A stretch of DNA of 16,153 nt from an uncultured Clostridia bacterium (lineage in GTDB: Bacteria; Bacillota; Clostridia; Christensenellales; Aristaeellaceae). The stretch's first letter is position 1. Every line of letters starts with the position of its first letter. Positions 1 to 5,787 of this stretch are shown here, one piece after another. The notes below the pieces were generated by a model, which did no database searches, was not told the DNA's origin, and saw nothing but the letters and a program-made list of their open reading frames with translations. Where the stretch lies: the NCBI GenBank assembly GCA_937894675.1, contig CALCQO010000029.1, positions 1 through 16,153 of the forward strand, written 5' to 3'. Made by a program: the position numbers and the translations under genes.

Positions 1-264
1 GGTAGGCGTGGGCTCAGGGGTGGGTTCGGGGGTGGCGGTGGGCTGGTTGGCCTCAATGGCCGCGTTGATGCTGGCAAAGTCGCCCCCCGGGGGCTGGGTA
101 ATCAGCGCGCTGACGGAGCCGGGCACCGTGGTTGCCTGGGTAACCCTGGGGGCCCGCACTGTCTGCACCAACAGCACCACAATCACCACCAGCAGGAGGC
201 TGAGCACAAGCAGCACAATGCCGCGCACCTTGGCGTCGTTCATCTGTTCCGGGTTGCCGTGCAT
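1..264 (-). CDS. Membrane-anchored protein with Pro/Thr-rich linker (3' part outside window)
   Basis: The frame opens with ATG at 264-262 and stays open to the window edge (88 codons seen). A strong RBS (GGAGGGG) lies 5-6 bases upstream and a good promoter lies at 321-349. The N-terminus is short and polar (MHGNPEQMNDAKVRG). A hydrophobic segment follows at about residues 14-34, then an exterior stretch that ends in a repetitive linker (TPEPTPEPTPT). The layout is that of a bitopic protein with its N-terminus in the cytoplasm and an exported C-terminal domain held off the membrane by a Pro/Thr/Glu tether. The functional domain is not in the window, so no function can be named. It is divergent from proC, with a 173-bp shared upstream region. 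Confidence 0.75.
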   Translation of the reverse strand, partial: MHGNPEQMNDAKVRGIVLLVLSLLLVVIVVLLVQTVRAPRVTQATTVPGSVSALITQPPGGDFASINAAIEANQPTATPEPTPEPTPT

Positions 265-320
265 CTTATCCCCTCCTTCAAAATCAATTCATTCAAAAAT
301 ACACGGAAAAAACCATTTAA

Positions 321-349
321 AAGATACTCACTTTGGCGCCCCTTGTCAA
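321..349 (-). promoter_or_regulatory. SigA-type promoter for the anchored protein
   Basis: On the minus strand TTGACA (344-349) and TATCTT (321-326) are separated by exactly 17 bases. Transcription would start near 314, giving a leader of about 50 nt before the ATG at 264. Confidence 0.75.
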
Positions 350-398
350 GAAAAGCGGGGGCCTGGAAATGTAAAACATAGCGCGAGGCTGGGGAATA

Positions 399-407
399 TG
401 GTACACT
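399..407 (+). promoter_or_regulatory. Possible extended -10 promoter of proC
   Basis: TGG-TACACT at 399-407 has the TGn extension and a passable -10 hexamer about 30 bases before the proC start. No clear -35 box is seen at the right distance, so this is tentative. Confidence 0.4.
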
Positions 408-437
408 CTGCCTGAACGACACAGGGGAGGGATCACC

Positions 438-1211
438 ATGAATATCGGCATTATCGGCTTTGGCAATATGGGGCAGGCAATCGCCCAGGGGCTGCTGAAA
501 ACCCGGGCGGTGCAGCCCTTCAGCATCCGCGCATCCGCCCGGCATCAGGACAAGCTGCGCTCCAGCTGCGCCCGGCTGGGGGTTACCCTGGGCACCAACC
601 AGGAGGTGGCCCGGGACAGCGATTTTATCATCCTCGCCGTCAAGCCCTGGCAGGTGGAGGAAGTGCTGGCCGAAATCGGGGAGCATATCCGCAGCAAGCC
701 GGTGATGAGCGTGGCCTCCGGCATCCCCTTTGACAAGCTCTCCGCCCTGCTGCCCGGCGGCCGGTGCCTGTGCTGCATCCCCAACACCCCGGTGGCGGTG
801 GGGCGGGGCATCATTATCTGTGAGGAAAAGCATTCCTTTACCCCGCAGGATATGGAGGCTTTCACCGCCCTGTTTGAGCGTGTCGCGCTGATTCTATTCC
901 TGGACGACAATCAGCTGTCCGCCGCCAGCACCATCGCAGGCTGCGGCCCCGCCTTTGCCGCCATGTTCCTGGAAGCTCTGGGGGACGCGGGGGTGAAACA
1001 CGGCGTCAAGCGGGATGTGGCTTACCGCATCGCCGCGCGCATGATGGAAGGCACCGCCGCGCTGCACCTGGAAACCAACCAGCACCCCGGGCAAATGAAG
1101 GACAGCGTGTGCTCCCCCGGGGGCACCACCATCCGCGGTGTGAGCGCCCTGGAAGAAAACGGCTTCCGCCACGCGGTGATATCCGCCGTGGATGCGGTGA
1201 AAAAAACGTAA
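438..1211 (+). CDS. proC: Pyrroline-5-carboxylate reductase
   Basis: This enzyme carries out the last step of proline synthesis: NAD(P)H-dependent reduction of 1-pyrroline-5-carboxylate to L-proline in the cytoplasm. The protein has 257 residues, slightly short for a family of about 265-280. It begins with a Rossmann dinucleotide fold (IGIIGFGNMGQAIAQGLL, residues 3-20) and has the family's middle block AVKPWQVEEVL. Near the C-terminus is the P5CR signature around CSPGGTTIRGVSALEENGFR. The ATG at 438 follows GGGGAGGG with good spacing. It stands alone, with no proA or proB next to it. A ComER-type paralogue is an alternative in this family, but the intact C-terminal signature favours genuine ProC. 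Confidence 0.93.
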   Translation: MNIGIIGFGNMGQAIAQGLLKTRAVQPFSIRASARHQDKLRSSCARLGVTLGTNQEVARDSDFIILAVKPWQVEEVLAEIGEHIRSKPVMSVASGIPFDKLSALLPGGRCLCCIPNTPVAVGRGIIICEEKHSFTPQDMEAFTALFERVALILFLDDNQLSAASTIAGCGPAFAAMFLEALGDAGVKHGVKRDVAYRIAARMMEGTAALHLETNQHPGQMKDSVCSPGGTTIRGVSALEENGFRHAVISAVDAVKKT

Positions 1212-1230
1212 AAGCGGATTTTCCGACCAT

Positions 1231-1259
1231 GTTTCAACTTTTTTTCCGCGTGGTATATT
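1231..1259 (+). promoter_or_regulatory. Promoter upstream of glsB-like gene, SigB-like in shape
   Basis: GTTTCA (1231-1236), 14 bases, then TGGTAT (1251-1256) is close to the general-stress SigB pattern GTTTaa-N12/14-GGGTAT. The same stretch can be read as a weak SigA promoter (TTTCAA at 1232-1237, 16-bp spacer, TATATT at 1254-1259). The sequence alone does not decide between them. Confidence 0.4.
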
Positions 1260-1316
1260 ATTCGTGGAAGCAATCGAAACCGAATCTAACACGTGAAGAA
1301 CGAAAGGAGAAACACT

Positions 1317-1568
1317 ATGTCTCTTGAGAATATTATTCTGTGGCTCGTATTTGGCGCCCTGGCCGGCTGGATTGCCGGAAAGCTGATGGGCAACGGCAGC
1401 GGCCTGGTCCGCAACATCATCCTGGGTATCATCGGCAGCGTGGTCGGCGGATTCCTCGCCGGACAGCTGGGCATTGATGTCACCGCCGGATTCAACCTGG
1501 TTTCCCTGCTGGTCGCCATCGCCGGCGCCTGCGTGGTTATCTTCCTGGGCCGGCTGCTGATTAAGTAA
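1317..1568 (+). CDS. GlsB/YeaQ/YmgE family small membrane protein
   Basis: An 83-residue, almost wholly hydrophobic protein with three membrane segments (about residues 4-20, 29-49 and 57-79). It has glycine-rich turns (GALAGWIAGKLMG, GIIGSVVGGFLAG) characteristic of the YeaQ/GlsB 'transglycosylase-associated' family. Members are linked to general and envelope stress; the biochemical role is unknown and the transglycosylase name is historical. The ATG at 1317 was chosen over an in-frame GTG at 1293 because AAAGGAG sits 7 bases before it. It is probably transcribed alone from the promoter just upstream, since the gap to proC is 105 bp. Confidence 0.88.
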   Translation: MSLENIILWLVFGALAGWIAGKLMGNGSGLVRNIILGIIGSVVGGFLAGQLGIDVTAGFNLVSLLVAIAGACVVIFLGRLLIK

Positions 1569-1592
1569 GCCCATTCTCCCAGGAAAGCAATG

Positions 1593-1613
1593 CGCCGCCC
1601 CGAAAGGGCGGCG
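1593..1613 (+). terminator. Stem-loop after the glsB-like gene
   Basis: Perfect 8-bp GC stem CGCCGCCC / GGGCGGCG with a 5-base CGAAA loop, 25 bases after the stop codon. No T-run follows, so termination efficiency is uncertain. Confidence 0.5.
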
Positions 1614-1681
1614 GAAGGCGTGGAAACCCTTGCTTCGCAAGGCTTACCGCATCACCGCATATCTCGCTGATGCAAAATACA

Positions 1682-1704
1682 GTAGGAGGGGTGCCCCCTC
1701 CTAC
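1682..1704. repeat. Perfect 10-bp-arm palindrome
   Basis: GTAGGAGGGG (1682-1691) and CCCCTCCTAC (1695-1704) with a 3-base loop. This type of GC-rich intergenic palindrome often occurs in many copies per genome. A related-looking cluster lies at 15116-15161 in this window. Confidence 0.5.
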
Positions 1705-1746
1705 ACCTCCCCTCGTGCAACAAACAAGTTTCTTTGATAGTCTGAA

Positions 1747-1776
1747 GCGCCGCCCCGAAAAAGGCGGCGCTATTTA
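1747..1776. terminator. Bidirectional terminator between convergent genes
   Basis: GCGCCGCC (1747-1754) pairs with GGCGGCGC (1763-1770) around CCGAAAAA, followed on plus by TATTTAT. It lies between the plus-strand glsB-like gene and the end of the minus-strand CDF gene. The U-tract is imperfect in both directions. Confidence 0.5.
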
Positions 1777-1809
1777 TGCGTTTTCAAAGAAAAATCTCCA
1801 GCTTCCCGC

Positions 1810-2976
1810 TCAGTCAAAGGCCCGGTCCACCCGCATCACCGCCTGGTAATGGGGGTTTCTCTTGGTCAGCATGGCCTGCACATCCTCCATCACCTGCTCC
1901 TCATCGGCGCGGTCGCTGCCCGGCATCACCAGGTCGAAATACAGGATTACATGCTGTCCCTTGCCCTTTTCCAGGCGCAGGTCGTGGAAGGTATACTCCG
2001 GGTTCAGGCGCTGAAGAACCTTCTCCACATCCCGCCGGGCGGCGGCCATCCGCTGGTCGTCCCGGCGCACGGGATCCACATGGATGACCAGGTGGTAGCC
2101 GTACTTGTCGGACACCTCCCGCTCGATGCGGTCGGCCAGGTTGTGGGCGGCTTCCACCGTCATGTCGGCGTGCACCTCGCAGTCCACCGTGGCGTAGCGG
2201 TTGTCGCCGCCATACTCGTGGATCAGCAAATCATGGGCGCCCAGCACCCCTTCCTGCCCCTGGATGAAGGCCAGCAGCTCCGCCCCGTCCCGGCTGTTGG
2301 CGCCCTGCCCCAGCAGCTTGGACACGTTTTCCTTCACGATGCCGCCGCCGTTTTTCAGGATCAGCAGGGAGATGATAACGCCCATCCAGCCGTCCAGCTG
2401 CCAGTGGAACACCTGCGCCAGGGCAACGGACAGCAGCACGCCGGAGGTGCTCAGCACATCGCTGATGGAATCCGCCGCCGTGGCTTTCAGGATGTCGCTG
2501 CCGATTTTTCTGCCGATTTTGCGGTAGAACGCCCACAGCCACCACTTGAGCAGGATGGAGAGCACCAGAATGCCCACCACCAGCCAGCTGAAGCTGATAT
2601 CCGTTGGGCGGATGATTTTCTGCACCGAGTCGTACAGCAGCCGCCCGCCCACCGCCAGGATGGACACGCCCACCACCAGGCTCAGCAGCAGCTCCATTCG
2701 GGAATGGCCGTAGGGATGCTCCTCATCGGCGGGGCGGGCGCTTAGATAAAAGCTGAGGAACGCCAGCACCGAGGAAAGGGAGTCGGACAGGTTGTTGATG
2801 GCGTCCGCCGTCACCGCCAGGGAGCCCGACAGGGTGCCCGCCACAAACTTGGTAGCCGCCAGCAGCAGGTTGATAAACAGACCCACCAGGCTGGCCAGGT
2901 TGCCGTAGCGCACCCGGGCGCCGGGCGCCTGGGGATCCTTGTTTTTCAAAAAAAGTCTGATAAGAAAATCCGTCAT
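1810..2976 (-). CDS. Cation diffusion facilitator (CDF) metal/proton antiporter
   Basis: Inner-membrane exporter of divalent metal ions, 388 residues from the ATG at 2976; an ATG at 2997 (7 codons longer) is also possible. Six membrane segments span about residues 25-185. The metal site in helix 2 is N61-N-L-S-D65. In helix 5 it is D169-S-I-S-D173, that is NxxxD/DxxxD, without the helix-5 histidine of zinc exporters. This argues for Mn or Fe rather than Zn. The linker HPYGHSR (87-93) is typical. The cytoplasmic part holds one dimerisation domain (HDLLIHEYGG to HVDPV) and then about 80 further residues that look like a second such domain. Expression is probably set by the attenuator-like leader upstream. 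The reading frame extends to 3177, but that part is leader RNA. Confidence 0.9.
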   Translation of the reverse strand: MTDFLIRLFLKNKDPQAPGARVRYGNLASLVGLFINLLLAATKFVAGTLSGSLAVTADAINNLSDSLSSVLAFLSFYLSARPADEEHPYGHSRMELLLSLVVGVSILAVGGRLLYDSVQKIIRPTDISFSWLVVGILVLSILLKWWLWAFYRKIGRKIGSDILKATAADSISDVLSTSGVLLSVALAQVFHWQLDGWMGVIISLLILKNGGGIVKENVSKLLGQGANSRDGAELLAFIQGQEGVLGAHDLLIHEYGGDNRYATVDCEVHADMTVEAAHNLADRIEREVSDKYGYHLVIHVDPVRRDDQRMAAARRDVEKVLQRLNPEYTFHDLRLEKGKGQHVILYFDLVMPGSDRADEEQVMEDVQAMLTKRNPHYQAVMRVDRAFD

Positions 2977-3018
2977 GCCTATCACCCGTTCATCCATTTG
3001 TCCCCGCGCGCTTTGAGT

Positions 3019-3050
3019 AAAAAAAACTACGGGGCGAGCCGTCCCGTAGT
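3019..3050 (-). terminator. Intrinsic terminator in the CDF leader
   Basis: On the minus strand ACTACGGG (3050-3043) and CCCGTAGT (3033-3026) form a perfect 8-bp stem closed by a 9-base loop. Seven T (3025-3019) follow directly. It lies 43 bases before the CDF start codon, so it would cut transcription before the gene. Confidence 0.85.
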
Positions 3051-3142
3051 GCGAACTACTGTCAAATACGCCGTGGGGCTTTTCCTCCGCGAGGAAGGCA
3101 GCCTGTTTCGTACCCAACCCGGCGCCAAAGCGCCTGATCAGC
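3019..3142 (-). promoter_or_regulatory. Structured leader / candidate riboswitch of the CDF gene
   Basis: The RNA from the start site near 3142 can fold into a long-range stem: CGCCG (3124-3120) with CGGCG (3073-3069), and TGGG (3116-3113) with CCCA (3077-3074). This stem encloses a hairpin with arms TTCCTC/GAGGAA. A 5' hairpin GGCGC-TTTG-GCGCC competes for the first strand of that stem. Downstream, GTAGT (3059-3055) pairs with ACTAC (3050-3046), the 5' arm of the terminator, so this small hairpin and the terminator exclude each other. The layout is that of a transcription-attenuating riboswitch. I cannot match it to NiCo, yybP-ykoY or another class from memory. Confidence 0.6.
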
Positions 3143-3148
3143 AAGCAA

Positions 3149-3177
3149 AATATAGCATAGCGCCCCGTACAAGTCAA
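3149..3177 (-). promoter_or_regulatory. SigA-type promoter of the CDF gene
   Basis: Minus-strand TTGACT (3177-3172), 17 bases, TATATT (3154-3149). Only about 10 bases separate the -35 box from the stop codon of the upstream MFS gene. Confidence 0.85.
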
Positions 3178-3184
3178 TACGGGG
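3163..3184. promoter_or_regulatory. Inverted repeat centred on the CDF -35 box
   Basis: Seven-base arms CCCCGTA (3163-3169) and TACGGGG (3178-3184) flank the -35 hexamer symmetrically. It may be an operator for a repressor. Alternatively it is a weak stem-loop at the end of the MFS transcript (no U-tract). Confidence 0.4.
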
Positions 3185-3187
3185 GGA

Positions 3188-4453
3188 TTACGCCGGGCTT
3201 TCGTCCTCCTTTGCGCCGCGCATCAGCAACAGGAACAGGTACCCCGCCCCCGCCCCCGCCTCCAGCAACACCACCAGCGCCTGGATAAGCCATACCTTGT
3301 TTAGCCCGTAGAGCCAGCCCATCACCGCCGCCCCCAGCATCAGCGCCAGGCCGTAGGCGGTGTTGAACACGCCGTAGCCCGTGCCCCGCTTGGAAAAGGG
3401 GGTCAGGTCGGAGATGGCCGAGCGCATCACCGTTTCATGGGCGCCCATGACGACGCCAAAGAGCATCATGCCGGTGATAACGGCCCAGCGGCTGCGGCTT
3501 AAGGTGAGAAAGGGCAGCAGCGCTGTCATCAGGGGGATGCCCGCCATCACCCGCAAGCCGCCGGCGTTGCCCCCGCCGCGCTTTTTCAGCGCGTCATAAG
3601 CCTTGCCGATTAGCAGGGCGGCGGCAGCGTCCACCCCCATGGCGAGGGCGTAGATAAAGGGAATCTCTCTATCGGTGAATAAGCCCGAGACCTTCATATG
3701 GAAGCCCGTGGTGCTGAAGTTGACAAAACCCGCCGTGCACACCAGGGTAAAGAGGGTGTAGCGCCAAAACACCCCGCGCAGCCGCTCGCTGCGGAACTCC
3801 CGCACCTTCATGCGCTCAATCAGCCTGCCGCCCTCCACCTTGCGATAGGAGTAATACAGGAAGAACATCAGCGCCAGGAAGGGGAGGATGAGCAGCTTGT
3901 AGCTCAGCTGGTACTGCGCCGCCCCCTGGGCGCCGGACAGGGTGAACACCAGGGTGAAAATCAGCGGTCCCAGAAAGGCACCCGCCTGGTCCAGGGCTTC
4001 CTGCAGGCCGAAGGCAAAGCCCACGCCCACCTGCCCCTGGGCCACCGAGGAGAGCACCGTGTCCTTGGCGGGGTTGCGCAGGGCCTTGCCGATGCGCTCC
4101 ATCAGTATCAGAACCACCAGCCAGTTCCAATCCCGGGTAAAGCCCATCAGGGGCACCACCAACAGCATGCCGTAGCCGACAAACATAAACAGCCACTGCT
4201 TGCCGGTTTTGTCCGACCATAGCCCCGCCAGCAGGCGCAGGCAGTAGCCCAGAAACTCCCCAATGCCAAACACCAGCCCCACCTGAGCCGCCGTTACCCC
4301 CAGCAGGCTGAAATACTGGCTGTTGGCGCTGCGGGCGGACTCGTACACCATGTCCCCCAGCATGCTGATGAGACCAAAGAGAATGATTACCGTAACCGCC
4401 GGGGAAAACCGCCCCGGCTTTCCAGACCTGTCCGCCCCTTGCCGCACAAGCAT
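3188..4453 (-). CDS. Major facilitator superfamily transporter
   Basis: A 421-residue integral membrane protein with the MFS layout: about 10-12 hydrophobic helices, and a loop-2/3 motif resembling the family consensus (AGLWSDKTGKQW). It also has RIGKALRNPAKDTVLSS in the loop after helix 4 and a basic central cytoplasmic loop (RKVEGGRLIERMKVREFRSERLRG) between the two halves. The RNPAKD motif places it near a group of uncharacterised bacterial MFS exporters; the substrate is unknown. The start is uncertain: GGGAGGG directly abuts the ATG at 4453, while a GTG two codons in (4447) has ideal RBS spacing. The frame continues to 4597, but a promoter lies inside that part. Composition is GC-rich, unlike the operon that follows upstream at 4605. 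Confidence 0.88.
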   Translation of the reverse strand: MLVRQGADRSGKPGRFSPAVTVIILFGLISMLGDMVYESARSANSQYFSLLGVTAAQVGLVFGIGEFLGYCLRLLAGLWSDKTGKQWLFMFVGYGMLLVVPLMGFTRDWNWLVVLILMERIGKALRNPAKDTVLSSVAQGQVGVGFAFGLQEALDQAGAFLGPLIFTLVFTLSGAQGAAQYQLSYKLLILPFLALMFFLYYSYRKVEGGRLIERMKVREFRSERLRGVFWRYTLFTLVCTAGFVNFSTTGFHMKVSGLFTDREIPFIYALAMGVDAAAALLIGKAYDALKKRGGGNAGGLRVMAGIPLMTALLPFLTLSRSRWAVITGMMLFGVVMGAHETVMRSAISDLTPFSKRGTGYGVFNTAYGLALMLGAAVMGWLYGLNKVWLIQALVVLLEAGAGAGYLFLLLMRGAKEDESPA

Positions 4454-4495
4454 CCCTCCCAACAAGCCGCATTTTCCAGCCACTACGGCAGCCCC

Positions 4496-4524
4496 AGAAT
4501 ACGCCTGCCGGGCGGCAGCGTCAA
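4496..4524 (-). promoter_or_regulatory. SigA-type promoter of the MFS gene with a palindromic spacer
   Basis: Minus-strand TTGACG (4524-4519), 17 bases, TATTCT (4501-4496). The spacer itself contains CTGCC-GCCC-GGCAG, an inverted repeat between the two promoter boxes, which is where a repressor commonly binds. Confidence 0.65.
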
Positions 4525-4604
4525 TTAGGCGGGTAAGATTTTCAATATTCTTTTTAAAGGGTGCAAATGGGGCGTGAATCGCCAGATCACCTGGCACGAA
4601 CCGA

Positions 4605-5771
4605 TTACAAAACCGGCCCCAGGCAATGGATGTCCATGGTGGTTGTGTAATTGATGGCTTCTGCCTTGGTGACCTTGCCCGACAACAGATTGAGAATGTA
4701 TTCGAAAGTTTCCTCTCCTAGTTCCTCGATGCTTTTCTCACCAAGGATGATGCGTCCGGCATTGATATCCATATCTTTGTTCATCAGATTATATGTCAAT
4801 GGGTTTCCGCAAATCTTGATGATGGGAACCGTCGGAAAGCCCTGGGGCGCTCCCCGGCCTGTAGAGAACGCGATAAACTGTATTCCTCCCGCCGCCATGC
4901 CGGTAAGGATTTCCGGTTCACGTCCTGGCGTGTCTTTAATCCACAACCCCGGTCCAGGGGGGGCTTCCCAGTACTCCAACACACCCTGGATGGGCTTTGA
5001 GCCCGATTTGTTAATCGCGCCTAGAGATTTTTCTTCCACCGTGGTTAAACCGCTTTTTAAGCTGCTTGAGGAAAGCTGGTTGACGCGCAGGTTCACCCCA
5101 AAGCGCAGCGTCCGCTCCTGGGCTTCATCAATTATCCGCTGGATATCTGCGGCCACTTTGCCGTTAACCGCTCTTCGCTTCAGAATATGCTCCGCGCCGA
5201 TAAACTCCGTCGTTTCACCAAAGACCACAGTACCGCCAAGATCAACAACCTTATCCGCCAGATACCCGATGACCATATTGGAAGAAACACCAGATGTTGT
5301 GTCGGAAGAACCGCACTTGATTCCCATAACAATGTGGGACGCGTCTACCGTTTCTCGCTGCAAATCCGAAATGAACAAAGCCAATTCCTGCGCCGCGTTG
5401 ATGCCATCACGAATGGCGTTGGCTGTTCCGCCATTCTCCTGCACATTGATTCTTCTCACAGGCTTTCCGCTCTGTACTACGGTGCTGTACAGCTTTTCCA
5501 CATCAGTGCCTTCGCACCCCAAAGAAACAATGAGTACCGCGCCCACGTTGGGGTTATTGCATAGGCCAATCAGTGTGTTGGTTACCCTTTGCAAATCAAC
5601 CGGCAATTGGCAGCATCCCTGATGGTGGAAATAACCTCTGGTATTCATCGTCTGCGAGATGATGCCCTGGACAACCTCCGTTACGCAAACAACGGTTGGA
5701 ACAACCGCAACATAGTTTCTTGCGCCAACACGTCCGTCTTGTCTGATGTATCCATTGAATGTTGTTTTCAC
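4605..5771 (-). CDS. UxaA-family dehydratase large subunit (copy 1)
   Basis: A 388-residue homologue of the large (catalytic) domain of altronate/galactarate dehydratases, enzymes that remove water from sugar acids to give 2-keto-3-deoxy acids. Family motifs run along the whole length: HHQGCCQ (49-55), SLGCEG (83-88), IKCGSSDTTSG (151-161), GETTE (185-189), then EEKSLGAI.KSG, WIKDTPGREPEILTG and the terminal MDIHCLGP. The N-terminal SAF domain is absent, as usual when the small subunit is a separate gene. No SAF gene adjoins this copy. The start is GTG at 5771, with AAGGGA upstream. It begins 16 bases after the regulator's stop, so the two are co-transcribed. It is a full-length paralogue of the copy at 9427-10590. 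No convincing terminator follows. The exact substrate is unknown. Confidence 0.9.
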   Translation of the reverse strand: MKTTFNGYIRQDGRVGARNYVAVVPTVVCVTEVVQGIISQTMNTRGYFHHQGCCQLPVDLQRVTNTLIGLCNNPNVGAVLIVSLGCEGTDVEKLYSTVVQSGKPVRRINVQENGGTANAIRDGINAAQELALFISDLQRETVDASHIVMGIKCGSSDTTSGVSSNMVIGYLADKVVDLGGTVVFGETTEFIGAEHILKRRAVNGKVAADIQRIIDEAQERTLRFGVNLRVNQLSSSSLKSGLTTVEEKSLGAINKSGSKPIQGVLEYWEAPPGPGLWIKDTPGREPEILTGMAAGGIQFIAFSTGRGAPQGFPTVPIIKICGNPLTYNLMNKDMDINAGRIILGEKSIEELGEETFEYILNLLSGKVTKAEAINYTTTMDIHCLGPVL

Positions 5772-5787
5772 CTTGGTTCCCTTTCGC

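Larger units (their letters stand above)
1569..1809. other. Hairpin-rich gap between convergent genes
   Basis: No gene is seen. The gap contains four inverted repeats: CGCCGCCC/GGGCGGCG (1593-1613), CCTTGC/GCAAGG (1628-1642), GTAGGAGGGG/CCCCTCCTAC (1682-1704) and GCGCCGCC/GGCGGCGC (1747-1770). The first and last are near copies of each other. The stretch between 1643 and 1681 has no recognisable feature. Confidence 0.7.

Noticed and set aside
1849..2745. Long plus-strand open frame (298 codons) opposite the CDF gene
   Set aside because: Shadow of the CDF coding strand: rich in His, Gln and Ala, no recognisable domain, no RBS.
3019..3142. Assignment of the CDF leader to the NiCo or yybP-ykoY riboswitch
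   Set aside because: The conserved core strings I remember for these classes are not visible. Without a covariance-model search I leave the class open.
2977..3177. N-terminal extension of the CDF protein
   Set aside because: The extra codons coincide with the promoter, leader hairpins and terminator. The extension shows no protein-like features, and CDF proteins start near the chosen ATG.
4454..4597. N-terminal extension of the MFS transporter by 48 codons
   Set aside because: A good promoter (4496-4524) lies inside it, so the transcript would begin after the extended start.
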